Shown in pieces: positions 9,501 through 16,533 of a stretch of DNA of 35,398 nt. The notes below the pieces were generated by a model that was given only the letters and a program-made list of their open reading frames with translations, was not told where the DNA came from and searched no databases. The number at the start of each line of letters is the position of its first letter. The first letter of the stretch is position 1. Source of the stretch: an uncultured Eubacteriales bacterium (GTDB taxonomy: Bacteria > Bacillota > Clostridia > Oscillospirales > CAG-272); the NCBI GenBank assembly GCA_934401725.1, contig CAKRSS010000021.1, positions 1 to 35,398 of the forward strand. The letters are read 5' to 3'. The translations under genes were made by a program, and so were the position numbers.

Positions 9501-10111
9501 ACCATCTTTGCGAGGTCTGCGTAGTCCCAGGCCTCGATCTTCTGAATCTCGTGGGAGGTACGGAAGCCGTCAAAGAAGTTGATAAAGGGAACGCGGCCCT
9601 CGATGGTTGCAAGGTGAGCAACTGCGCCGAGATCCATAATCTCCTGCGGGTTGGTCTCAGCCAGCATGGCAAAACCGGTCTGGCGGCAGGCGTAAACGTC
9701 GGAATGGTCGCCGAAAATGTTGAGCGCGTGCGATGCTACGCAGCGTGCCGAAACGTGAATAACGCAGGGCAGCAGCTCGCCCGCAATCTTGTAAAGGTTG
9801 GGGATCATGAGCAACAGACCCTGAGATGCCGTGTAGGTAGTCGTCAGCGCACCTGCGGCGAGAGAGCCGTGAACGGCGCCCGCGGCGCCTGCCTCGGACT
9901 GCATCTCAATGACCTTTACCTTGTCACCGAAAATGTTTACAGCCGGATCGCCGGTATAATTCTTGCCGGCAGCCGACCATGCGTCAACCTGCTCCGCCAT
10001 CGGAGAGGAAGGCGTGATGGGGTAGATGGCCGCAACCTCGGTGAACGCATACGATACATGCGCCGCCGCGGTGTTACCATCCATAGAAATCTTCTTACGC
10101 TTGATTGCCAT
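6536..10111 (-). CDS. nifJ: Pyruvate:ferredoxin (flavodoxin) oxidoreductase, single-chain
   Basis: Oxygen-sensitive central enzyme that converts pyruvate and CoA to acetyl-CoA and CO2, passing electrons to ferredoxin or flavodoxin. At 1191 residues it is the full-length fused homodimeric type. The N-terminal pyrimidine-binding domain starts with IYPITPSSPMAE near residue 30. Two ferredoxin-like 4Fe-4S motifs are intact: cysteines 705, 708, 711 and 715, and cysteines 760, 763, 766 and 770. The third cluster uses CAGC at 829-832 and a later Cys in NATGCSS. The thiamine-diphosphate site is GDGWAYDIGFGG near residue 985 with VYSNTGGQ after it. The start has an excellent GGAGGATT site. It is monocistronic, with the shared terminator at 6493-6526 downstream. 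Confidence 0.97.
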   Translation of the reverse strand: MAIKRKKISMDGNTAAAHVSYAFTEVAAIYPITPSSPMAEQVDAWSAAGKNYTGDPAVNIFGDKVKVIEMQSEAGAAGAVHGSLAAGALTTTYTASQGLLLMIPNLYKIAGELLPCVIHVSARCVASHALNIFGDHSDVYACRQTGFAMLAETNPQEIMDLGAVAHLATIEGRVPFINFFDGFRTSHEIQKIEAWDYADLAKMVDMKAVDEFRARALNPEHPVLRGSAENGDIFFQHREACNPYYDKLPAIVEKYMKKVNKLIGTDYKLFNYYGAPDAEEVIIAMGSICDVAEEVIDYLTAKGKKVGLVKVRLYRPFCADKLAAALPKTVKKIAVLDRTKEPGALGEPLYLDVVTALAREGVDAQIVGGRYGLGSKDTPPASIFAVFDNLAKKNPKNDFTIGIVDDLTGHSLPEKKCPDTSAKGTISCKFWGLGGDGTVGANKNSIKIIGDHTDKYIQAYFQYDSKKTGGFTVSHLRFGDKPIKSPYYINKADFVACHNHAYLDKYETMITDLKPGGVFLLDCPWSEAELDHEIPARVKHYIAKNNINFYIIDGTGIAAKIGNVKVKNTVLQSAFFSLAGVLPKAEAIEYMKKMAYKSYIKKGQAIVDLNYAAIDAGADAYVKVNVPAAWATCPDDAPVAPVTDKREDLADFVNKIVRPVNGMQGDALTVSAFKDCADGTYPQGAAAFDKRGVAVTVPVWHAENCIQCNQCAFVCPHAAIRPFAMTEEEAAAAPAQTKFTEKPVIKTNYKFTMAISPLDCMGCTLCVKACPTKPEKRALEMVRTETQLDQQPVFDYAVRNVSEKPEIINNTTVKGSQFKQPLLEFSGSCAGCAETSYARLITQLFGDRMYISNATGCSSIWGGSAPATPYTVNRESGRGPAWANSLFEDNAEHGLGMALGQKTIRERLIAKIEKMAASDKASDEFKTAAQAFLDTKDDGKANDAATKALIVELEKAAAAGCPDAPAVLAEKDYLAKKSVWIFGGDGWAYDIGFGGLDHVLASGEDVNVMVFDTEVYSNTGGQASKASQLGQVAQFAAAGKAIGKKNLAEIAMSYGYVYVAQVAMGADMNQTLKALREAEAYHGPSLVIGYAPCEMHGVKGGMQNCQLEMKKAVEAGYWQMFRFNPTIEGEGKFVIDSKAPTANYIDFITSEVRYARLAQQFPDRAKVLFEEAAENAKAKYERLTKYGKLYQ

Positions 10112-10290
10112 CTGGTAATCCTCCTGTATAGGTAATATATTTTCTTACGTCAGGGGGGCATTGTTTACACTTTGCCTCAATTCTATATAGTACCACAAAA
10201 CAGCGCAAAAGTAAAGAGGTTAATCAAAATCTTTTGGTCGATTAATAAAAACATTTGTCCAAAAAGGACATATTTCAGCAGTCACGGAAC
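10112..10290. other. Leader and promoter region of the PFOR gene
   Basis: This AT-rich stretch lies between the holin-like gene and the PFOR gene, both on the minus strand. Possible promoters on the minus strand are TTTACT-17 bp-TACTAT or TTGCGC-17 bp-TAGAAT around 10180-10220. I cannot choose between them. A short GTCC/GGAC hairpin lies near 10257-10269. No strong terminator for the holin-like pair is visible. Confidence 0.35.
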
Positions 10291-10500
10291 TCATTTGGTG
10301 TTCTGTTCCCTGCTCGCGTCGACGCAGGACTCGCCTATGATGTAGGCGACGAGCACGCCGACCGCCGTTATGACGGCGGTTATCTCCTGCGTCGTCATTT
10401 CGTCCGCGCCGAAGACGGCGGCAATCGCCGTCACAAACCCGGCCACTGCCGCCCACAGCTTGCGGCTGGACAGCTTGGCCTTCCAGTCAATTTTCTTCAT
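10291..10500 (-). CDS. Small holin-like membrane protein
   Basis: A 69-residue protein with a short basic start (MKKIDWKAKLSSRKLW), two hydrophobic helices near residues 14-31 and 38-56, and a charged tail. This is the typical build of small phage holins found in Clostridia, which make pores that release an endolysin. A strong GGAGGT site precedes the ATG. It overlaps the end of the XhlA-like gene by 14 bases, so the two are a cassette. No endolysin or other phage gene is nearby. It could be a prophage relic or a recruited holin. The family call rests on topology, size and partner, not on a catalytic motif. Confidence 0.65.
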   Translation of the reverse strand: MKKIDWKAKLSSRKLWAAVAGFVTAIAAVFGADEMTTQEITAVITAVGVLVAYIIGESCVDASREQNTK

Positions 10501-10819
10501 ATCCGCTCACCTCCTTTCCGTAGCTCTGCGGCTCCGGCCAGACCGACACCGTCGGACGCCTGCGCGGCGGGTGCGACGGACGCGACGGTGTCGACGGGCG
10601 CGGCTCGGCGCGCTCCAGCGCGCCGAGCCTTCGGTCATACTGCTCGAGCCGTGTGAATATTTTTTCCGTTTTGGCCGACTGCTCCTTCATGGATTCGTTC
10701 AGCCTGTTGACAGAGATGTCAAGCGTGGTAAGGGTTTTGTTGACCTTCACCACCACACTCATCACGCCGCAAAAGGCGGACAGGATGGTGAACAGCCCTA
10801 CCGCGATTTCCCATGTCAT
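10487..10819 (-). CDS. XhlA-like (haemolysin-associated) phage-type membrane protein
   Basis: A 110-residue protein with one N-terminal membrane helix (about residues 5-24), a coiled-coil-like segment (about 27-70, NKTLTTLDISVNRLNESMKE and onward) and a Pro/Arg/Ser-rich tail. XhlA-type proteins of defective phages pair with a holin in just this order, and together they help membrane release. In XhlA the helix is usually at the C-terminus, whereas here it is at the N-terminus, so the match is to the holin-accessory type in general. The start has an AAAGGAGA site. It lies immediately upstream of and overlaps the holin-like gene. Confidence 0.6.
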   Translation of the reverse strand: MTWEIAVGLFTILSAFCGVMSVVVKVNKTLTTLDISVNRLNESMKEQSAKTEKIFTRLEQYDRRLGALERAEPRPSTPSRPSHPPRRRPTVSVWPEPQSYGKEVSGYEEN

Positions 10820-10941
10820 ACTATCTCCTTTCCGCCCCTCGGGCGGGCGCTTTTGGTTATCCCGGACTAATCATACCACCCTTCCCTCCCCTGCGACTGA
10901 CAGGGTTCTGTCACTAAAATCCACGTGCAACCCCAGAGGAC

Positions 10942-10968
10942 AAAAAAGAGCTCCCTTTCGGGAGCTCT
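10942..10968 (-). terminator. Terminator after the metallo-beta-lactamase lipoprotein gene
   Basis: On the minus strand a perfect 9-bp stem (AGAGCTCCC and its complement, loop GAAA) runs straight into TTTTTT. It begins 15 bases after the stop codon at 10984 and isolates that gene from the holin-like pair. Confidence 0.92.
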
Positions 10969-10983
10969 CTGAAGCTCTTGGTT

Positions 10984-12753
10984 TTATGGAGTATACGGCA
11001 GCGTCAGCTCGACCTGCTGGTTTTCGTAGAAATGCTTCTTGACGTAGGAGGCCGCCTGGAGTTGCTTGACAAAATAACGTGTCGTCTCGGCGTCCTCACT
11101 GCGTATCGGCCACAAAAGTACCGACGGGCGCGCCATGTTGTAGAGGTCGAGCGTGGCCGAGACGTTGAAGCCGTGGTGCGCAACCTGCATTATGTTGCCG
11201 GGAAATCCGCGAGAGTACATTGTCTTGATTTTGGCCGCCTCGCCGCCGCGGCAGTCGCCCATAAACGTGACGCTCTGCCCCGACTCAAGCATGGTGAGGA
11301 TGACGGAAGCGTTGTTCATGTCGTAGTTGGTGTCGCTCTCGCCCTTGTCGTTCTTGCCGGTGAGCTTGTAGTTGCCCAGCTCGTCGGGCGTGAAGAGGAC
11401 GTTGAATTCCGTCCCGGACAGCGTGAACTTCTGCCCCGCGCGCACGCAGTAAACGGCAGCGCCGAGCGTTTTTGCCGCGTTGTTGATTCCGTCCTGGCGT
11501 GCGTTGAGCGTTTCGGTGCTCAGCACGCTCTGCATCTCGACGGAAACGAGGTTGTACATCACCGCTTCGCACACTATCTCGGAGGAATAATCCTTCGCCA
11601 GGTGGAACAGACCGCCCATGTGGTCGGGGTGCGGGTGGCTGATGAATATAGCCGCGATGTGAACCTTGCCGTCGGTGAAGGTGTTGTTTTTGCGCATGTA
11701 TTCCATCAGCTGGGGCGCGGTGGCACTGCTGCCTGCGTCAAAGCCGGTATCGTAGAGGAAGTAGCGGCCGTCCGCCAGCGTGACGACAAAGGCCGAGGGG
11801 TGCTCGTGCGTCGTGTCCTCTATCTGCATCAGCTTGACAGCCCCCTTGCGCTCGCCGCCCGTGAGCGTGCCTATGTAATTCTCATATGCGGGCTCGGAAA
11901 TCACGCGCATGAGGCGGCTTGACGGCAGGTAATCGACCGTCAGCATGGCGTTGTCCTTCACAAGCGTGGTAAAGACGTTCTTGCTTATCTCATTCTCCGC
12001 AACGCGCGCATAGCCGAGCGACTCGAGCCGCGCGATATACTGCGAATACACATCCGCCGACACGCTGCCGAAAGCCACCTGCGTGCACTTTTTCTGCGTG
12101 TCGACGCCGCCGACCTTCTGAATGTAGGCCGGAACTCCCGTTCCGCGCAGCACGGGAACGGAAATCGACACCGCCGTCGAGGTGTCGGCGCCCATCAGGG
12201 CGGTCGCAAGCGTCAGGCTGTTGCCCTCGGCGCGGCCCATGTATCGCGAGAGCTGATTTGAGGCGCTGGTGTAGGAGGCGCTGTCCGTCGCAAAGACTAT
12301 AAGCTTGTTCCCGCAGCCCGTGACCACCCACTGACCGTAGCTCGCGCGGTCGTATATCTCCGAAGCCTTGTCGTATATGCCGTAGCCTATGACGATCTCG
12401 TATTCGTCGTCCCGGCCGAGCGTCGTCGACTTCTCAAGCGTCACGCCCGTGCTGCGCGTAACGCTGCTGATGATAGCGTCGGCAAGCGCCGTCTCGTCCG
12501 GCGTCGCGTCCTCAGGGCAGACGACGCGGCAGACCGCGCTGCCGTCCTTGACTATGTTGAAATCCTTCTTTGTCGTATAATCGACGTCGCCCGCCGTGGT
12601 GCCGTGGGTGTTGTCGCCACCCTGCCCGGACGTAGTGCCGTCGGGCGTTGTGGTGCCGTCGGCGGGATTGTTCGCGCCGTTGCAGGCCGCGAGCGCACAG
12701 CACAGCAGCGCAACGAGCGCCGCCGCGGCAATCAGTTTGAGTATTTTTGACAT
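10984..12753 (-). CDS. Surface lipoprotein with a ComEC-like metallo-beta-lactamase-fold domain
   Basis: A 589-residue predicted lipoprotein. The lipobox LAAC puts the lipidated Cys at residue 24, followed by a Gly/Thr/Asp-rich linker of about 35 residues. Residues about 60-170 resemble the accessory alpha/beta domain often found at the N-terminus of polysaccharide-related lipoproteins, which is a weak match. The C-terminal half (about 310-585) is a metallo-beta-lactamase fold. It has HPHPDH at 373-378, then GDCRGGEA near 494 and AHHGFN near 523, as in the extracellular nuclease domain of ComEC. Two-metal hydrolysis outside the cell is likely, with substrate unknown (nucleic acid, phosphodiester or other). 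It follows the C_GCAxxG_C_C gene by 28 bases with a GAGGT site. Confidence 0.85.
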   Translation of the reverse strand: MSKILKLIAAAALVALLCCALAACNGANNPADGTTTPDGTTSGQGGDNTHGTTAGDVDYTTKKDFNIVKDGSAVCRVVCPEDATPDETALADAIISSVTRSTGVTLEKSTTLGRDDEYEIVIGYGIYDKASEIYDRASYGQWVVTGCGNKLIVFATDSASYTSASNQLSRYMGRAEGNSLTLATALMGADTSTAVSISVPVLRGTGVPAYIQKVGGVDTQKKCTQVAFGSVSADVYSQYIARLESLGYARVAENEISKNVFTTLVKDNAMLTVDYLPSSRLMRVISEPAYENYIGTLTGGERKGAVKLMQIEDTTHEHPSAFVVTLADGRYFLYDTGFDAGSSATAPQLMEYMRKNNTFTDGKVHIAAIFISHPHPDHMGGLFHLAKDYSSEIVCEAVMYNLVSVEMQSVLSTETLNARQDGINNAAKTLGAAVYCVRAGQKFTLSGTEFNVLFTPDELGNYKLTGKNDKGESDTNYDMNNASVILTMLESGQSVTFMGDCRGGEAAKIKTMYSRGFPGNIMQVAHHGFNVSATLDLYNMARPSVLLWPIRSEDAETTRYFVKQLQAASYVKKHFYENQQVELTLPYTP

Positions 12754-12781
12754 GGTGTACCTCGCTTTATTTTTTTACGGT

Positions 12782-13267
12782 TTATCGGGATTCCGCGCCG
12801 GGCTCGGTACGGTGCGCGGCGTCGAGCCGTCGCTCAAGTATGCCCGTGCACTGCGCAATGAGCTCGCCGCAGGGGCGGCGATGGTAGTACTCAGGCGTCC
12901 GCGCCTCTGGGTCGCCGCCGGGCGTGGTCGGGACATTCGCCAGCAGCTCGCGACAGATTATCGTGCCATTTGTCGCGCGGAATTCGTCAGCAAGCGAGCG
13001 GATGAAGGCGTAATGCTGCATTTTGACCCCGCCAGTCTCGGGCGTCGCGTAGCCGAAAACTATTCCGGCGGCCATGAGCATACCGCTCACCGCACCGCAG
13101 ACCTCGCGCATACGTGCCATTCCACCGCCGAATGACGAACCAAGCCGCGCCGCAACGTCGGGAGCGAGCCCGGTGACGTCGCCGAACGCCAGAAGCACCG
13201 CCTGCGCGCAGTTGTAACCGGCGAAGAAGTTATCCCGTGCGGCGGTCATTCGCTTTGTATACTCCAT
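12782..13267 (-). CDS. C_GCAxxG_C_C family redox-type protein
   Basis: A small cytosolic protein of 161 residues with the signature that names this family: NCAQA (Cys20), then GMARMREVCGAVSG (Cys57), and later Cys105, Cys133 and Cys140. The family is thought to be redox-active or metal-binding. It often sits next to transporters or redox genes, and its reaction is unknown. The ATG at 13267 follows a GGAGGT site by 4 bases. An in-frame TTG at 13282 lies upstream of that site and is unlikely. It has its own strong promoter and probably shares a transcript with the downstream lipoprotein. Confidence 0.88.
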   Translation of the reverse strand: MEYTKRMTAARDNFFAGYNCAQAVLLAFGDVTGLAPDVAARLGSSFGGGMARMREVCGAVSGMLMAAGIVFGYATPETGGVKMQHYAFIRSLADEFRATNGTIICRELLANVPTTPGGDPEARTPEYYHRRPCGELIAQCTGILERRLDAAHRTEPGAESR

Positions 13268-13293
13268 ACAGACCTCCAACAAATACTGTCTTC

Positions 13294-13322
13294 ATTGTAA
13301 ACTAACAAGGCGGCTTTGTCAA
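13294..13322 (-). promoter_or_regulatory. Promoter of the C_GCAxxG_C_C gene
   Basis: On the minus strand: TTGACA at 13317-13322, a 17-bp spacer, TACAAT at 13294-13299. The leader is short, about 20 bases. An inverted repeat abuts the -35 element on its upstream side. Confidence 0.8.
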
Positions 13323-13324
13323 GA

Positions 13325-13353
13325 AGATATTTTCCGAGGTACCGAAAATATCT
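13325..13353. promoter_or_regulatory. Inverted repeat next to the -35 element
   Basis: Ten-base perfect arms (AGATATTTTC and GAAAATATCT) are separated by nine bases. The site lies directly upstream of the promoter at 13294-13322 and 37 bases after the membrane-protein stop codon at 13390. No U-run follows in the minus direction, so an operator or activator site is more likely than a terminator. Confidence 0.5.
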
Positions 13354-13389
13354 CCGCGGCGCGTAAAGTGTCACGCCTCCCCGCGTGCC

Positions 13390-13974
13390 TCAGACGTCCC
13401 GTCCGCCGCGCCACAGCGCGACCGACGCCATGTGCATGGCGTAAAGCGAGAGCGCGGAAAACAAAATGTTCAGCAGTAGCCCGAGTATGGGTACGCCGGT
13501 CAGCAGATACCACCCTGCGTCGGCGATGTGGAAGCGCTCTATCAGCGTCGAGCCGCTCTCGAAGCTGAATTTATAGCCGAATGCGGCGAAAAAGCCGCAG
13601 AAAACCAGCTGTGTCAGCGCCAGCAGCGCGACTCTCACAGCCATCCCCGGCCAATATCCGAGACAAAAGCGCGCAACCGAGAAACCCGGTTGATTCGCGG
13701 CGGCAATGACGCGCCGACGCTCCTCACCGTTGTTACGCACGCGGATGCCCAGCCACACCGCCATAAAGATCACCCACGCTGCGAACGACGTCCCGACGAC
13801 CACCCGCCGCGCGAGCGCGACGTCCTTGTCATAGTCGACCGCGGCGTTGACGCCCGACGCGAAAACTATCGAATAAAATATAAGCGTCACCAGCCGGAAG
13901 GCGCAGATGCCGACAAGCCACAGCGCACCCGTTTTTATCAGTGACCGAACCTGCTCGCGTGTCATTTTCTTCAT
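13390..13974 (-). CDS. Predicted four-helix membrane protein
   Basis: I do not recognise this 194-residue protein. It has hydrophobic segments near residues 16-41, 59-79, 112-134 and 154-178, and a basic loop (RVRNNGEERRR) after the second. The ATG at 13974 was chosen for the GGAGGA site 7 bases upstream. Earlier in-frame starts back to 14040 would overlap the previous gene. It follows the next membrane protein gene by 22 bases in the same direction and probably shares its promoter. No enzyme motif is visible. Confidence 0.7.
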   Translation of the reverse strand: MKKMTREQVRSLIKTGALWLVGICAFRLVTLIFYSIVFASGVNAAVDYDKDVALARRVVVGTSFAAWVIFMAVWLGIRVRNNGEERRRVIAAANQPGFSVARFCLGYWPGMAVRVALLALTQLVFCGFFAAFGYKFSFESGSTLIERFHIADAGWYLLTGVPILGLLLNILFSALSLYAMHMASVALWRGGRDV

Positions 13975-13996
13975 TTTTCCGTCCTCCTGTCTCATC

Positions 13997-14905
13997 TCAC
14001 GAATGTTCGCCGGGCTGTCCTGAATGTCCGGATTGTCCATCGGACTGTCCTGCGTTGCGCTCGACCTCGCTCAAAAAGCCGCTGGCGTTGAAGAAACGGT
14101 AGCCGAACGCCTCCGAGCCCGAGCCGCCCTCGGCGACAAAGCCGTCGCGTTTGTCAAGGCAGAACAGCCGGTAGGGCACGGGGTTGAGTATCACCGTCTT
14201 GACGACGTCGCGCCCGTCCGCAGGCGTCAGCACCTCGAAGCCGAAATCGCGTTCGCGGACGCGCTCGTGCAGGCTGAGCGCCTCCTTGAAGCGGTTTTTG
14301 ACAATGCCCGTCACAATCTTGACCCGCCCAGGCTGCTCGAATTTGAGCACAGTCAGCCGACGTCGGCAGGGGAAAAACATGCACTCGTACACCCGTCCGC
14401 CGCACTCCACGGCAAAATCGGGGCAGCCGCCGTCGCGGTAAAGACTGCGCAGCGGGCTGCGGTAGATTGTGACTACCAGACTCTCGCGCTCTGCCAGCTT
14501 TACGAGGTGCTTCATAAATCTCACCCGGCGCAGTATCCGGCGCAAAACCGGCAGTCCGACGGCGGCGACAGCCACGCCGACAAGCACGACCGTAAGCGTC
14601 GCGCTGAACCGCGTCGCGTACAGAAGCCCGCCAACGCCGAAGATAAAGGTAATGACATACATCCCGTAAAACGCCGCCGCGAACATTGCAATCAGCGTCT
14701 CGCGGAAGACCACCGAAGCGTACGACAGGTTCTGTCCGACGCCAAAGCGACGGTAGGGCTGTCTCGAGTAGTGGTTGCGCACACGCGCGCGACGGCGCTC
14801 CTCGGCGGTCATGTTCTCATATCCGTCGCCGCTGCTGACGTGGCTCTCCTGCTTCAGATCCTCCATATTTCCGAAAAAACGCTCTTTGTTGATGTTTCTT
14901 GCCAT
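13997..14905 (-). CDS. Predicted two-helix membrane protein with a cytosolic C-terminal domain
   Basis: An unrecognised 302-residue protein. A charged N-terminal tail (EERRRARVRNHYSRQPYRRF near residues 35-54) leads to two hydrophobic segments at about 70-96 and 102-121. A mixed alpha/beta domain follows, and then a short low-complexity tail rich in Gly, Ser and Gln. The domain contains two Cys-flanked stretches (CPDFAVECGGRVYECMFFPC), which may be structural or metal-binding. The start at 14905 has a GGAGGA site 7 bases upstream, while a longer frame to 14965 would begin inside the promoter. It is the first gene of a two-gene unit. Confidence 0.7.
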   Translation of the reverse strand: MARNINKERFFGNMEDLKQESHVSSGDGYENMTAEERRRARVRNHYSRQPYRRFGVGQNLSYASVVFRETLIAMFAAAFYGMYVITFIFGVGGLLYATRFSATLTVVLVGVAVAAVGLPVLRRILRRVRFMKHLVKLAERESLVVTIYRSPLRSLYRDGGCPDFAVECGGRVYECMFFPCRRRLTVLKFEQPGRVKIVTGIVKNRFKEALSLHERVRERDFGFEVLTPADGRDVVKTVILNPVPYRLFCLDKRDGFVAEGGSGSEAFGYRFFNASGFLSEVERNAGQSDGQSGHSGQPGEHS

Positions 14906-14951
14906 GCTGTTGTCCTCCGATTGAATTTTAGGGGGCTTTACGTTCAAATAT

Positions 14952-14980
14952 ATTATACCATGCATTCACGTGATTGTCAA
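14952..14980 (-). promoter_or_regulatory. Consensus promoter for the two membrane protein genes
   Basis: TTGACA at 14975-14980, a 17-bp spacer and TATAAT at 14952-14957 on the minus strand are an exact match to the sigma-A consensus. The transcript should start near 14945, about 40 bases before the ATG at 14905. Confidence 0.88.
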
Positions 14981-15044
14981 CAACAATTATATGTCTGCAA
15001 AAATAAAATTTTGCGTGCGATTTTGAATTTTTGTCAAAAACCTC

Positions 15045-15073
15045 TTGCAATTACGCGCGTTATATGGTATAAT
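15045..15073 (+). promoter_or_regulatory. Promoter of the citrate synthase gene
   Basis: TTGCAA at 15045-15050, a 17-bp spacer and TATAAT at 15068-15073. The -35 elements of this promoter and the divergent one are about 65 bases apart, so one bound regulator could affect both. Confidence 0.85.
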
Positions 15074-15106
15074 ATCAGTTACAATTTCACCCAAGAGGTC
15101 AAACCC

Positions 15107-16498
15107 ATGCAATTTTCAGGAGAAAATATTTCACAGCCCAGCGTCCCGACCGAAATTGTCGAGCTTCTCGACGATTTTGTCGAGGAGGCGAAAAGTTCAT
15201 ACAGTATACCCAGCCGCGCATTCGACAGCTATCGCGTCAAGCGCGGTCTGCGCGAGGCCGACGGCACCGGCGTCACGGCCGGCGTCACGCGCATAGGCAA
15301 CGCGCACGGCTACGTCGTCAACGAGGGCGAAAAGGTGCCCGACGAGGGCAAGCTCGAATACCGCGGCTACGACATGTCGAAGCTGGTCGAGAGCTACGCG
15401 TCGGAGGGTCGGTACGGCTTTGAGGAGTGCACCTATCTGCTGTTTTTCGGCGAGCTGCCGACCGAGGCGCAGCTTGCGAAGTTCAACACGCTGCTTGACG
15501 CATACCGCCGTCTGCCGCCCCGCTACACCGAGGACATTCTCATGAAGGCGCCCTGCCGCTCGCTCATGAACAAAATTTCGACCGGCATTCTCTCGCTCTA
15601 CGCCTACGACGAGGATCCCGACACCACGACGCTTGAGAACATGCTCCGTCAGAGCATCGAGATTACGGCGCGGCTGCCCGTCATCGCCGGTCAGGCCTAC
15701 GCGGTCTACAAGAACTACTTCTGCGACCGCAGTCTGCACATACACAACCCGCGCCCGGAGATGTCGACGGCGCAGAACTTTTTGCGCGTCCTGCGCTCGG
15801 ACAAGAGCTTTACCGAGGACGAGGCGCACCTGCTCGACCTCTGTCTCGTGCTTCACGCCGAGCACGGCGGCGGTAACAACTCGACCTTTGCCTGCCGTGT
15901 TCTGTCCTCCTCGGGAACCGACACCTACTCCGCCATCAGCGCGGCTGTCGGCGCGCTCAAGGGTCCCCGTCACGGCGGCGCGAACATCAAGGTTCAGGAG
16001 ATGTTCGACAACATCAAGGCAAACGTCGCCGACACGCGCGACGACGGTCAGCTTTGCGATTATCTCGTCAAAATCCTGCGCGGCGAGGCCAACGACGGCT
16101 CGGGGCTCATCTACGGTATGGGGCATCCGATTTACACCGTCTCCGACCCGCGTGCGAAAATGCTCAAGCGCTACGCCCGCGACCTCGCCTTCAAAAAGGG
16201 CTACGGCGCCGACTTCGAGCTGCTCGAGAGCATCGAGCGTCTCACGCCCGAGGTTTTCCGCGAGTTCAAGGGCATCGACCGCGCAATGTGCGCCAACATC
16301 GACCTCTACTCCGGTCTCGTCTACCGCATGCTTGACATACCGGTCGAAATGTACACTCCCCTGTTCGCCGTCGCTCGCGTCGCGGGCTGGTGCGCGCACC
16401 GCATGGAGGAATTCAGCACGGCTCACCGCATCATCCGCCCCGGCTACAAGTGCATCGAACGCGAGCGCGAATTCATTCCCCTCGCAGAGCGCATATAA
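15107..16498 (+). CDS. gltA: Citrate synthase
   Basis: Condenses oxaloacetate and acetyl-CoA to citrate. At 463 residues it is of the clostridial length class. Active-site residues are all present: His253 in HAEHGGGNNSTF, His289 in GPRHGGAN, His340 in GMGHPIYTVSDPRA and Asp399 in NIDLYSG. The N-terminal part (RGYDMSKLV near residue 86) is also typical. The ATG at 15107 has an AGAGGT site 7 bases upstream and follows the promoter closely. The open frame extends far upstream but only as an antisense shadow. A methylcitrate synthase specificity cannot be ruled out by motif alone. In an anaerobe with PFOR it would most likely feed 2-oxoglutarate and glutamate synthesis. Confidence 0.95.
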   Translation: MQFSGENISQPSVPTEIVELLDDFVEEAKSSYSIPSRAFDSYRVKRGLREADGTGVTAGVTRIGNAHGYVVNEGEKVPDEGKLEYRGYDMSKLVESYASEGRYGFEECTYLLFFGELPTEAQLAKFNTLLDAYRRLPPRYTEDILMKAPCRSLMNKISTGILSLYAYDEDPDTTTLENMLRQSIEITARLPVIAGQAYAVYKNYFCDRSLHIHNPRPEMSTAQNFLRVLRSDKSFTEDEAHLLDLCLVLHAEHGGGNNSTFACRVLSSSGTDTYSAISAAVGALKGPRHGGANIKVQEMFDNIKANVADTRDDGQLCDYLVKILRGEANDGSGLIYGMGHPIYTVSDPRAKMLKRYARDLAFKKGYGADFELLESIERLTPEVFREFKGIDRAMCANIDLYSGLVYRMLDIPVEMYTPLFAVARVAGWCAHRMEEFSTAHRIIRPGYKCIEREREFIPLAERI

Positions 16499-16505
16499 TC
16501 AAAAA

Positions 16506-16533
16506 ACAGCTGTCCGCAAGGACAGCTGTTTTT
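16506..16533 (+). terminator. Terminator after citrate synthase
   Basis: A perfect 10-bp stem (ACAGCTGTCC and its complement, loop GCAA) ends in five T, eight bases after the stop codon. An A-run in front makes it near symmetric. Confidence 0.92.

Noticed and set aside
6824..10135. Very long open frame antisense to the PFOR gene
   Set aside because: It mirrors the PFOR frame on the other strand. It is a product of high GC and codon bias, lacks a ribosome binding site, and encodes no recognisable domain.
10112..10257. Redox-regulator (Rex-type) operator before PFOR
   Set aside because: I looked for a TTGTGAA-type inverted repeat and found only partial half-sites.
10291..10819. Intact prophage
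   Set aside because: Only the two small lysis-type genes are present. No integrase, capsid, terminase or lysin gene lies in the window.
14024..15106. Upstream extension of the citrate synthase frame
   Set aside because: It covers two minus-strand membrane protein genes and both promoters. Family alignment and the ribosome binding site place the start at 15107.
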